From Macrolepiota albuminosa (lineage: Eukaryota > Basidiomycota > Agaricomycetes > Agaricales > Agaricaceae), in NCBI GenBank assembly GCA_027475525.1, contig JAMWFC010000117.1, positions 2,838,183 to 2,902,182 of the forward strand: a stretch of DNA of 64,000 nt, in the 5' to 3' direction. Made by a program: the position numbers and the translations under genes. Positions 25,291 through 35,329 of this stretch are shown in pieces. The notes beneath the pieces were generated by a model, which made no database searches, was not told the DNA's origin, and saw only the letters and a program-made list of their open reading frames with translations. Every line of letters begins with the position of its first letter. The first letter of the stretch is position 1.

Positions 25291-27480
25291 ATGAATCAGA
25301 TATCCATGGCTTTGAGGTAATTAGACTCAATTTCCTTTAAGACTGGGAGCACAAAGTCTTCAGAGAGGATATCTGTAGGTGGAGACAGAAACAATGGCAA
25401 TAAGACATGAGGTGAGAATTCTGACTTTAGTTGGAACAGGAAATAGCTAATAGACATGTTTACTGTGTTCATAATTCCAAATTTAATTTGTGAAAGAGCT
25501 TTGATCCAATCTATCTGAAGATGATCAATATTAAAACAGATACATTGAACAATAGTCTTATTGAAATGTTTCAATGCCCCATCTGTCTGAGGATAGAAGG
25601 CCATTGACATCTTATATTTTATTCTAGTGAGATGCATTAAGGTTTTCTAGAAGAACAATGTGAACAAGCTATCCATATCTATAATAATTTTGTATGGCAG
25701 CTCATTTTTGCAATATCAATATCTGAAAAATATGTGTGCAAACTCTTCACTTGTTTGATTAGTCCTTGTCTGTTAGAAGTGCACATCTAGACAATACAGA
25801 GGTTACTCCTCAGCCTCTGGATAACAACTCTATTTGCATACCTAGACAATACAGAGGTTACTCTACAGTATGAGTAAGTATATTGTTTGTTGCGTAACTA
25901 ATAAATTGTGCACTTATTCTCAGTCTCTCGATAATGACTGAGAGTAACTGTTGCCCTTGCCATGCATATATATTTCATTTTGTGTCTGTATGACCCTGAC
26001 TGTAATCCTAGCGCTCCATGCAGATGGTGTAATAACGCACACCGGTCTCAACATTGTCAGTGAGATTTGACACACAACATGTCATGGAGCAAAACTGATC
26101 AAACCCCTCATCCACAGGTAAGGGTCCAACAAAATCAAAAGTTATAGAACCAAATTAACAGTTAGGAATGGGCAGTGAATGCAATAGTCTGGCTAGTTTT
26201 GTTGTCTTACTTTTATTTTATTGGCATTCAACACATCACAGAATGTATCCTTGAATCAAATTTCTTCTCATATTTGGCCAATAATAAGAAAATTGCAGAG
26301 CTGCATAGGTTTTATTCATGCCAAAGTGTCCAAGTTTGTCATAAGCAATCCTAAATAAAGATTCACACCACTCTCAGTAATCTGAAATGATTAGTCTTTT
26401 CTCTACAAAAAGTAAACTGTCTCTCAACACCACTCTTGTTGATAGCATTTCTAACTTGGCATCAGCTAATAGATGCATTGTATACAGATTCTTTCTGTAA
26501 ACCTCCTTGATATTCTGTAATGTTGTTTTCTCCTTCTCCACCATCAAAACCTGATCCACTACCACTCTATCTCTCTCTGACATGCACAACAAAACATCAG
26601 TGACTAAGTTATTCTCTCTCTTTACATAATTGATTGTATAATAGTGTGACAAGTATTCTATCCATCTTGCCTGTCGTCTTGACAACTTCTTTTATATGTT
26701 AAAATTTTGTAATATTTTATAGTTTATATAAATTTTGAAAGAAGACCTCAACAAGTTGCAATGCCACTTAAAAAGAGCATGAACAATTGTCAGGAGTTCA
26801 TGTTCATGCATAGAATAATTCTTTTCTGCTAGAGTTAGTTGTTTAGAGTTGAACACAACCAGTCTGGCAGTTTTCCATGTCTCTCCAAATAATAGCACAG
26901 CACCTGTTTGCCATTTACTTGCATTACATATGACAAATATCTTGTTCTGCCTCAGATTCTCATGATCAATGGTTGTTAAACAATCCTGACCCACCACTAA
27001 TTTCTTAATGCCATTGAAAGCAATCTGGTGGGCAGTTATCTATAAAAGAAAGTTACTATTAAACTTCTTTTTTGTCAGTGGTGTCAGAACTGAAGTATGC
27101 TCCACTAAAGCTGGAAAAAATGCTGCAATGTACCTCGCCAGCTCCAAAAACCGTTAAACATGCTTTGCTTTATGTGGTACCAGCCAGTTTAATATCTTCT
27201 CCACTTTTGACAGGTCTGCTTTGATCCTCCTTTTTAAAATATGGTATCCTAAAAATTCAATCTCTGTGCAAAATAAATCACTCTTTTTCATCAAACAAAA
27301 CAGATATATATCTTTAAGTGCTTACAAAATTGTTGCCATGTTATATTTATGTTTTTTGATAGACTCTGACCAGATAATTATGTCATTAAGATATACATGG
27401 CAAATCTTTCCGATATACTTTTGCAAGGCTAATGTCACTCATTATTGCTGAGTTGCCAGTGCATTCCTTAACACCATCAC
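25290..27480 (-). pseudogene. Decayed Ty3/gypsy pol remnant
   Basis: Read on the minus strand from about 27480 downward, pieces appear in pol order. Near 27450-27200 are RT remains (a DIIIWS-like catalytic region and a FLGY-like motif). At 26997-26692 is the RT tail and RNase H start (VICNASKWQTGAVL, LTLAEKNYSMHEHELL), at 26685-26374 the RNase H end and linker (RWIEYLSHY, INYVKRENN), and at 25637-25296 an integrase piece (FYPQTDGA..FNKTIVQ). Stops and shifts separate all of them, and the sequence is very AT-rich, consistent with long C-to-T decay. It is a different gypsy lineage from elements A-D, closer to Tf1/Ty3-like pol. No LTRs were identified. Confidence 0.75.
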
Positions 27481-27562
27481 CATCAGTATCACAATCTATT
27501 CTTAAAGTCCAAATAGAGTAAGCATTGCTGTGTATTCAATATCATCAGTGATGAGCTCCCAT

Positions 27563-28489
27563 TGATGACGTCCAGAGTTTGGTCAGTAACAAATATAGTT
27601 ATAGTGTTACCATACTAATTGCTTGTGTTGGGTGCGCTGAGGAGTCCCGGGCAGGTCCCAGAGAACGCGCCTATGAAAATGGGGAAGAGTCGGTAAGGGG
27701 GTTGGTAAGTGTAAAGCGCTAAGGTAAAGCGCCTATGAAGGGAGCGATAAGCGAACACAGCAATGTCAACGGCAAGAACACAGTAAGCTTAGCGAAGTCT
27801 AAGCATCGTAAATGCCTGCCATAGATGCAAGGCGCAAATAAGTTGAAGGCTAGCGATGAAGTCTGCAGCTGCCGACGAGCTCAACGTTGCCGACCGTAAA
27901 TGAAATCTCGAGCGTAAGAGAGACTGAAGTAAGGGGAGCAGGAAACTCTGGTCTATTGTTCTCTCCTGTATGTACAAGTCGGTAAGTACTTTATATACTA
28001 CAAGGAGTTCACCGTCACCAGTGACCAACCATTGCTAAAGTGCGGTAAACTAGAAAATTTCATAGGGGTAGCTCCAACGGTTTCAGATCCCTATCGTCCA
28101 TTCAAGAGCCTTAGCGACGCCAGGTGACAGATCGCGAAGCTAAACCATCACTTCATCACCCTTCTGTCTGTCCAAAACGCTTAGCGATGTCCAGCGCCAA
28201 ATCGAGGCACTAAGCGGTGTCAAACGCCAAGGTCAAACGCCAAGCTGTCCGTCAGTTTTTGATAGATCATCAGGCTTCTCGCTAAGCGCTGTCATCAGTG
28301 ACTGATGCCATCTGTCAGTTGTCATTCTGTCTGCCGTCAGCGCTATCATTGATTGGATCTGCTCCTTGCCATGCGCGGCCGTCAAATATTGCCAAAATTG
28401 GTTAGTTAGTGCGCGCTAAGGTATCCCGGACCTGTGCCGTGTTGCCGTAGACTGCCGTTGATGTGCTGATCCTGTATGGGGTCCTATCA
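27563..28489 (-). repeat. 3' LTR of element A (927 bp)
   Basis: On the minus strand it starts TGATAGGACC and ends GTCATCA, like the LTRs of B and D with clear divergence. The polypurine tract adjoins it at 28490. Flanking base quartet on the left is ccat; the other flank is outside the window. Confidence 0.85.
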
Positions 28490-28592
28490 TCTCCCCCCAA
28501 CTGAAAAATTGACTGTCCTCAGTCACCAAATAAGGCTATTGTTACCGCTTTTGTGACAAGTGGTCCGTGCGTTCTTGAGATTTTGTTTATAG
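28490..28592 (+). promoter_or_regulatory. Polypurine tract, inverted repeat and TATA-like site of element A
   Basis: The minus strand has the purine run TTGGGGGGAGA next to the LTR, the primer for plus-strand DNA synthesis. TGACTGTCCTCAGTCA at 28510-28525 is a 6-bp inverted repeat with a 4-bp spacer that recurs in B, C and D. TTTATAG at 28586 lies about 66 bp before the accessory ATG. Confidence 0.6.
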
Positions 28593-28657
28593 TCCTGGCA
28601 CGTGAGTTTGGACTTCATTTCTTCTCCCCATCTTTTCCTGGCACTCAATAAAATAAT

Positions 28658-29304
28658 ATGTCCTTCCGTATTCCAACTCCGCCCCCTGTTCCCTCTCAAG
28701 CTGCTCAAGAAGCCGCATACGCCTACATCGCCAAGGCTAACCGCTTTATTCACCACATTGAGGGCGTTGGCGCCGAGGCGTCCCAAAACCTTGTGGTTGG
28801 TGTGATGAAGTTGCTGGAGCGATGATATGAGGTGAGAGTCCTTGGCGTTGGGTGGGATCACGAAATCGAGGTGCGGGAGTGGTGCCGCGCACAGTATGTT
28901 GACAATCGTGGCGCTGAGTGGTTAGCACCTTTCTCCCGTTTTGTAAGTTGCTTTTGTTGCCTGCCGTGTCGCTTAGCTGATTGCTCCCTAGGCGCCTCCC
29001 CCTATCCTTACTATCGAAGATGAACTTGAGGATATTCTTTCTGGCGCATTGCCAATGACCGTAAGCACATCGGCAACTGAGTAAGTAGCTTCTGACCTTT
29101 CCTTCTCTAGCTATGAACTGAACTATCTCCTCGCAGTAAGCAAGAGGTACTGGAGCCCCTTGCTCAATTGCAAATCGAGCAGGAGCAGGAGGAGGCTGCT
29201 GCTGCTGCTGCCGCGCACTCCTTGGCGGTGGCAAGGGCAGAGCTCGCCAAGGAGCAGAAGAAGGAGTCTGTTGCCAAGGGTTCCAGTAAGGGGTCTTGCG
29301 CCGG
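28658..29304 (+). pseudogene. Accessory gene of element A, 5' part (exons 1-3)
   Basis: Exon 1 is 28658-28942 (285 nt), exon 2 28992-29080 (89 nt) and exon 3 starts at 29137 and is cut at 29304 by element C. Exon lengths equal those of the B copy. Exon 1 encodes the N-terminal domain (MSFRIPTPPPVPS; later EVREWC.A.Y and GAEWLAPFSRF) but has TGA at 28823-28825 where B and D have TGG, so the gene is dead. Exon 3 has an Ala run and Glu/Gln-rich helix. It continues at 54500. Confidence 0.8.
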
Positions 29305-30375
29305 TGATGACGCCAACTGTGGTTGGGTGCGCTGGACGTATACGCAGTACAACGCCGTCTCCAGCGCTTGACGTACGTAGTTGTGAGGAGTCCTGACAGG
29401 GTCCCGGTGTGCTCGAGTGGAGGTAGTAAAACGATGCGCTAGATTATAGCGCTTCGGGGGCTACCTGGCAGACGGTAAGCGTTGTAGTTTAGGCAAAGAT
29501 ATTGGAGAAAAGACGAGTAGCGCAGCGTATTGTGCCTGTAGGTGGCACCGTAAACGATGAAGACGAGATAGACAAAGCTAGCGCCCGACTTAGTGACGAA
29601 GTCGAAGGAAGCTAGCGCGAGTTGAACGCTAAGTGTAACTGTGTGTTCCAGGGGTTACGATTCGTTGGTATATACATGTAAAGTAGCTATTTTATATACT
29701 ATGCGCTACCGTGTTTGCCAAGATACGAGCCCATCTGCGGCGCTACCTCCTAGCGCCTCTCCTCGTGGTTTCCTCTAACGGCGACCTGTCAACGGCGACC
29801 TTTTGCACATGGCTGACGGCGACCAACGGCGTTATAACCCACGGCGACCAGCGGCGACTCTATATTGACTTAGAATTGTACGAGTCTGCTCACTTTTACT
29901 ATATCTCCGATTGGCCAGGCTGTTCCGGGGTATGGTCGGAAAATCCTCGACAGACGCTGTGAGCGCTAATGTCAGCGCTACTCATTGTATTAGTTCCTGG
30001 CAGGTCCAGATGTCGGATTTAAGTATATCCAGTGCCGCCGTCATTGATCCTTTTAGACTTCTGATTGAAGTTCCTCGTCAAATGGCAGCGCCTGCTGCTG
30101 GCTCCTTCTGGAAGTGATCGGGGTTTAGTTAGAGTCCTCTCCCGCCGTCGTGCTAGCGTTATATGTTATGAGCCTTCTTCATCCTTGGGCTAGGTGAAAG
30201 GAGTGCGCTGAAGGCCTGGTAGCTAGGGGTTAGGATAAATTTCCACATCCTGTAGTAATTTGCCAGAGCTAGAGCTGCTCTATGTTCCCAACTGGTCGCT
30301 AGAGTCCTGAATACGTCAAGTGTTGGTTGGCCTATAATGTCCCTTGATGCGCTCAGTCCGAGTAGAAGCCTATCA
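29305..30375 (-). repeat. 3' LTR of element C (1071 bp)
   Basis: TGATAGGC..ATCA type ends, equal in length to 53425-54495. All differences noticed between the two (about fourteen) are transitions, most at CpG. It contains about ten copies of GCGCTA/TAGCGC. Confidence 0.9.
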
Positions 30376-30472
30376 TCTCCCCCCAACTGAAAAATTGACT
30401 GTCCTCAGTCAAACGCCGTCATTAATTTGGCTGCGCTACGGTCCGTATGATGCCGCCGGCGCCTTATAAAAG
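30376..30472 (+). promoter_or_regulatory. Polypurine tract, inverted repeat and TATA box of the element C accessory gene
   Basis: The polypurine tract (seen on the minus strand) adjoins the LTR. TTGACTGTCCTCAGTCAA at 30395-30412 is a perfect 7-bp inverted repeat with a 4-bp spacer. TATAAAAG at 30465-30472 lies 51 bp before the ATG at 30523, a convincing core promoter for the plus-strand accessory gene. Confidence 0.7.
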
Positions 30473-30522
30473 TCGTTTTCTGCACTTCTCCTTCTCGTGT
30501 TTTCCTTTCCATCTTTCCCAAC

Positions 30523-33033
30523 ATGTCCACTCCTTTCGATGCCTCTGCTCTTCGCAATTTCCTGGCTAAGGCCTCTTATTTATTTGATCACGCTAAGTCT
30601 GTCGGTCCCGCCGATGCGCCACAAACCGTCCCTGGCATTATGCAACTCTACCGGCGCTGGCTCGTGGTCCGCGGCTCCGACAGTTCCTGGGAGCGGGGTG
30701 CCGAGGTTCGCAAGTGGTGTGTGGCCCGGTACCGTGAATACGAAGGTGCCGATTGGTTGCGCCCTTTCGCGGACCTTTTCGTAAGTTTCTAAGTTTGATT
30801 TTGGGTTCGTGGCGCTAAGGTTCAGCGCCCATACTAGGCTCCTTCCCTCTCCGACGAGATTGACGCCCTGCTGGCTAGTACCGAGGTTGGCGAAGTGAGT
30901 CCCCTCCTCTTCTTCCTCACATCTTCCAAGTTAACCCTGAGTAGTCGGTTGCTATGTCGCCCACCATTGCCAGTCTTCCTAGTGCCTTGTCGGCCCCTAC
31001 CGTTCCTTCTGCTCCGGCCGCTCCTGTTGCTCCTGTTTCTGTTCTGCCTCCTCCCGTTCTCGGTAGTCCTTTTTGTGGCGATGCTTCTCCCGCTCGCCCT
31101 GCACCCATCGTCGTTTCTCCCACTCGTACTGCGCCTCCTCATTTGGCCATCAAACGGATTGCCGTTACTGCCAGTGAGCCCCGGCCCGGACCTACCCATA
31201 CTATTTCTCGCCTTCCTCCCCGTAACTTTGCCGTCGTTATTAACCGTGCGCCCCCTGCTCTCGCTAGCCCTCCTAAACGTACTGTGCGTCCTTGTGTTCT
31301 TGCCTTTGGTTCTTCTGCTAACTCTGCTTATTAGGTCAATCTCCCTGCTCGTGTTGCCCCTTTGTATGTCGTAAGTGTTTCCTTTCAAGATCGCTTGTCT
31401 CTAGCGCCTGATCGAGCCCTCTTTAGGCGCCCAACCAAACTATGTTTACCGACGCGGAGCTTCGTAATCTGTTGCACCTTCGTCGCGACACTACCGTTAT
31501 TGATACCGGCCTCCCGGCTGGTGTCCAAGTACTCGGCACTAAGAAGAAGGTTACAGTGGCACCCGTGGAGCGCCGCGCTTTTAGGGCGAAGATTGGTGCG
31601 GTAAGTACTTGTTCGTCCCTGAAAGGTTGATGACGTCGCTAAATTCTTTCCCAGTGCGATAAATGCTGGTCTGAAAACGATCCCGAGGGTTGCTGGTTTC
31701 CTACCGCTTCTCTTCCCTGCTACCGCTGCGATGCGTTGAAACGGGGCTGTGCCTTCAATGGGATTCGTACTCGCGAACGTGGTAGGGACGCTATCATGCA
31801 GCGCAATTACGAGCACGCCGTCCTAGTTCGTAACGCCCGGGCCTTTGTGCTGCAGCAACGCGACCTGGCCGCTACTCGTCAGCCCACTGTGATTAGTGCT
31901 GCAAGTCTAGCGCTTCCCATCACCCAAGATGGTACCACCGTGGCGGCCCCCTTTGTCTGCTCTCCCCGTCGTCCCGTCCCTTTGAAATGTAAGCCCGTTG
32001 TTGCCTCCCCTAGCAAGAGTCCCGGTAAGCGCCGGGAGCTAGCGCCTGCTACTCCCGTTGTCTTGTCTTCTACCGAGTCGTCTACTGATGAGGGCGAGGA
32101 TACCGAGAGGGATGCTGAGGGCGAGGATGACGATGAGGCTGGGCCTGTAGTCGACACCGATGCGCTATTGGCGGTACGCGCTCTTCTGCTTCGCATTACT
32201 CCCCCTATCGCCGCTAACCCTTATCAGAGCGGCCCCAGTGGTAATCGGTGCGTAGTGTTCGTGTTTTCCTGTTTAGGTTGCGCTAACCTCTTTGTTGCCA
32301 GGTCCCCTACTCCTTTGCTTCCGGTTGTCGTGGATATCCTGCCCGCCGAAGATGTCGTGATGGCTGTTGCCGGCGCTACCCCTGCTCCCGAGCCTGTCGC
32401 GGCTAGCGCCTCCCCCGTCGCTCTTCCTATTACACCATCTCTTACTCCTCCTCGTAGCCTCTCTTCTTTTCCCAGTACTCGCGAGTCCTCTACCGCGCCT
32501 GAGTCCGAAGGGACCTTAGTAGCTCAGGGCGAGCGCCGCCGCCGCTGGAGGTACTTGCCTTCCTATGGCATCCGCCTTTCTTCCGCTAGGGCCATGTCCC
32601 CAGGCGATGAGCACCATGAATGGACCCCCCGTGCTCCCATAACCGTTCGAGTAAGTCCGCCTTTCCTAGTTAGTTCGCCTCTCCGCTGACCTCCGCTAAG
32701 TTTGATCCTTTTTGGACTCCTCCCCCCGCCATGCGCGTTTCCGGCGATGCCTATCCTTGGCTTGGGGATGAGTTCTCTTATCCTGTCACTCCCCTTCGTC
32801 CTGCTGCCGATCTCCATCAACAACTTCGCCAAGTCGAGGACGCGACCGACGTTATCGGTAACGAACTCGCCCTCCTCCGTCCTCGTGTCTCCACCTTAGC
32901 GCGCCGTGAGCTCCTCCTGCTTGAGCTCTATGACGACATCACTGATGCGCTTGAGTGGCAAGCGAGTAACGCCATTCAAGACAGGGACTTGCTTCCATTG
33001 GGTGATCCCGCTCCCTCCGCGTCTGATGCGTAG
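30523..33033 (+). CDS. Element C accessory protein with six-cysteine (Zn2Cys6-like) cluster, antisense to gag-pol
   Basis: Eight exons: 30523-30780, 30838-30894, 30945-31283, 31335-31370, 31427-31600, 31655-32247, 32302-32650, 32701-33033. Together they give 712 aa in phase with no stop. The N-terminal helical domain (1-86) shares EVR.WC.ARY and GA.WL.PF with the B protein. A long Pro/Ala-rich linker follows. The cysteine cluster starts exactly at exon 6: Cys 289, 292, 301, 310, 313 and 320 (C-x2-C-x8-C-x8-C-x2-C-x6-C). Then come basic and acidic low-complexity parts and a C-terminal block with GDAYPWLGDEF and a probable coiled coil ending in DLLPL. The cluster resembles fungal Zn2Cys6 DNA-binding centres, though the first loop is two residues longer. 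A nucleic-acid-binding role is inference; no known family name applies. Confidence 0.8.
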
Positions 33034-33637
33034 TCGCCGGCCCGTAGCGCTTCGAATTTTTGTGGACTTTGAAAATTTTGATACATAGTCTGTGATAGCT
33101 ATACTAAAAATAAACGCTCCCCTCCCCTTGTTTCGAAATTGTCAGTTTGTAAGTAATCAAAATATAAAGTAAGAAAAAGGGGAAAAATAAACGCTCCCCT
33201 CCCCTTGTTTCGAAATTGTCAGTTTGTAAGTAATCAAAATATAAAGTAAGAAAAAGGGGAAACACTCAGTAAATCATCATGGCGTAAAAACCCCTATTAC
33301 CAGCACGACCCAATAGCCAATATTGCGCCAGCCTAGGAAGAAATAGGTATCGTCTGTAGAAAAATAAGTCGATTCATGCAAGAAGTTTTAATGTATAAGA
33401 AATAGAGTGCCACTGATCGCTTGTGGTTATTCGGTGATGGTGGCTATAAGCGCTAGATCTTGAAGGTTAATTCCCTCTTTGTACGACCTAAAATGGTTTC
33501 CAGCGCATCCTATTGGTTCGTGTCTGCGTCAGGGTCCAAGCCCCTTGAGAAGTGCCCTCCCATGCTGTCGCTAGTTGAAACACCGTCCGAGTCCTATAAA
33601 TTGCCCATGCCTCGACAGCATCTCATCAGTCTTCGCG
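33034..33637. other. Spacer in element C with conserved block and 77-bp duplication
   Basis: No gene. Holds a 77-bp duplication (33106-33259) and, at 33255-33292, the block CTCAGTAAATCATCAT.GCG that recurs downstream of the accessory genes of A and B. Confidence 0.55.
33106..33259. repeat. Perfect 77-bp tandem duplication
   Basis: Copies 33106-33182 and 33183-33259; non-coding. Probable assembly artefact. Confidence 0.85.
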
Positions 33638-34257
33638 ATGGAAAGCCCAACCGGCATCGTGTGGACTGCCCGTTGTGATTGTGCTCACGTCGTAATTGAT
33701 CCCCCCACTTTCCTGGAACGCGCTACCTCGTTCTTCCACCACTACCCAGCGGTTGGCGTACCCGGACTGACCGACGGAGTCGTTGAATTAGGTAACGCGC
33801 TACCTCGTTCTTCCACCACTACCCAGCGGTTGGCGTACCCGGACTGACCGACGGAGTCGTTGAATTAGGTCGTTGCTGCCAGCTACTTCGTGTAGCCTGT
33901 GAGATCTGGAACGATGACCTGCCGTTGACCCGTTTCGGTATGGAGAAAAACTGGAGTCGGATTTTTCAGGTGCGCTATTGCCTTTTTCGCCCTCCTTCTC
34001 TTCTGATAGTCTCCAAATCAAGCAAATCGCGACCAAGGAAACGAAAGAACGTCTTGAGCTGCTGCTGGAGGAGAGTCACTACCTGGTTTGTCATTTTATT
34101 ACCTCTTTTCTTCCGTCTAACGCGTCGCTCCGCCAGGCGCCTCGCTTGTCTACCGGTGGCTGGCTTTTTCGTGGTCCTGCTGAAGGCTGGAGGCCTCCCA
34201 GGCCTCTCCTTCTGCCCGGGCCTTGATGCTTGTCCGTCTCCCATGTTGTTTATGTAA
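33638..34257 (+). CDS. Extra ORF region 1 of element C, uncharacterised
   Basis: From the ATG at 33638 the frame reads MESPTGIVWTARCDCAHVVI and continues, once the 77-bp duplication at 33717-33870 is counted once, through CEIWNDD and MEKNWSRIF to a stop at 34257. Alternatively a GTGCGC..TAG intron after WSRIFQ leads to another exon; the helical block IKQIATKETKERLELLLEE at about 34016-34075 in another frame suggests splicing. I could not settle the model. No counterpart lies between accessory gene and pol in A or B. The name and role are unknown. Confidence 0.4.
33717..33870. repeat. Perfect 77-bp tandem duplication
   Basis: Copies 33717-33793 and 33794-33870, within extra ORF region 1, where counting one copy restores the frame. 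Probable assembly artefact. Confidence 0.85.
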
Positions 34258-34466
34258 GTCGGCTCCTTCTTTTCCATGGCGCCACCGGGCTGACAGATTT
34301 TGGCTAGTTGATTTCTTTTTGTCGTAGTTAAATGAAATGCATCACTGCCTTCCCCCCCCCTCATGATTGTTTTGCGCATGTAAGAGTTCCCAAGTATCCG
34401 CGACCCTGCACGTAGCTTGAGGTATTTTATGGGTTCTGGCGCTGTTAACCCGGTTAGTATCATATC

Positions 34467-35189
34467 ATGCCAGAACCTTCCCTCCTTCTTGATGACCCCG
34501 TACTCGTTCACCGGCCTCTCATCCTAGATCGCCTCGAGCGCTTCCTCGCGTTAATGCCTGACGGCGGCTTTCCGCAGGAGAACAGCAACATATTGACCCT
34601 TGTGCGCCGATACCGGATCCTGCTAGCGGCCTCCGCCGAATGGGAGATAGATACGGACCCGGCCCTAGTCACCGTAAACCCTTTATTAGCGCATGCTTTA
34701 GGTAATACTTATGCGTGTCGTAGGAGCAGACCATTACTGGTACCGCGTTGAGCCTTCATAGTCTTCTCCGCGAGACCGGGGGTTTGGTTAGTACCTATAC
34801 CCCTTTTTCGCCTAGCTTTGGTTAGCTAACTCCCTGCCCTTTTCTAGAGCCTTTCCTGGCTCCCTCTTCCAGTTCTTGTCAACCTTAACGCTAGTAGAGC
34901 TATGCTCAACCGCGTGATCGTTCCTTTCACAGCTTTAGAGCGTCGCTTGGACGAGGCCGGGTGGTACTCGTCCCCTACTCGTCCCGCCGCTCCCCCGGGT
35001 CCTTCCCGCGCTCCACCTACAATCGCCCTTCCCGTGCCTCCTCCTCGCGCTCCCGTACCTCCTCCTCCAGTCGCTCCTCCCGCTCCGCCTAACGCTGCCA
35101 TTCGTCCCCCTTCCGGTGCTCCTCCCGCCTATAGGCGACACAAGGAGCGAGTCAAGGGCCCTCGTCGGCGGTCATCGTCGTTGTCTTAA
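34467..35189 (+). CDS. Extra ORF region 2 of element C, uncharacterised, probably spliced
   Basis: A first block (ATG 34467, MPEPSLLLDDPVLVHRPLIL, running to about 34701) is followed by splice-like borders and a second block up to 35189 with a helical start (VIVPFTALERRLDEAGWY). That block ends in a long Pro/Ala-rich stretch and a basic tail (RRHKERVKGPRRR). Borders TTG/GTTAGT..TAG join an internal piece (SLLRETGGL) to the second block in phase, but the first junction does not resolve. The basic, proline-rich tail suggests nucleic-acid contact, which is only a guess. No similar ORF is in B. Confidence 0.4.
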
Positions 35190-35329
35190 ACTTTTGTAGT
35201 CAAGTATAGTTTGGTAGTGCCGCATGTATTAGTATCGCCAATTTATGCACCCCTTTCGTGGTTACTAGCGCATGCTTTAAGTCCGTAGCAGGGGGCGCTA
35301 ACCGCTGGCGCCTCGTTTTCCGTGGTCTT

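Noticed and set aside
25787..25866. Direct repeat ctagacaatacagaggttactc, considered as another artefact duplication
   Set aside because: Its period is 55, not 77, and only about 22 bp are repeated, so it is an ordinary short repeat in decayed sequence.
30895..31374. A 159-aa Leu/Pro-rich plus-strand ORF and opposite-strand ORFs (30834-31388) over the same stretch
   Set aside because: They are shadow frames of exons 3-4 of the element C accessory gene, whose biased Pro/Ala codons keep other frames open.
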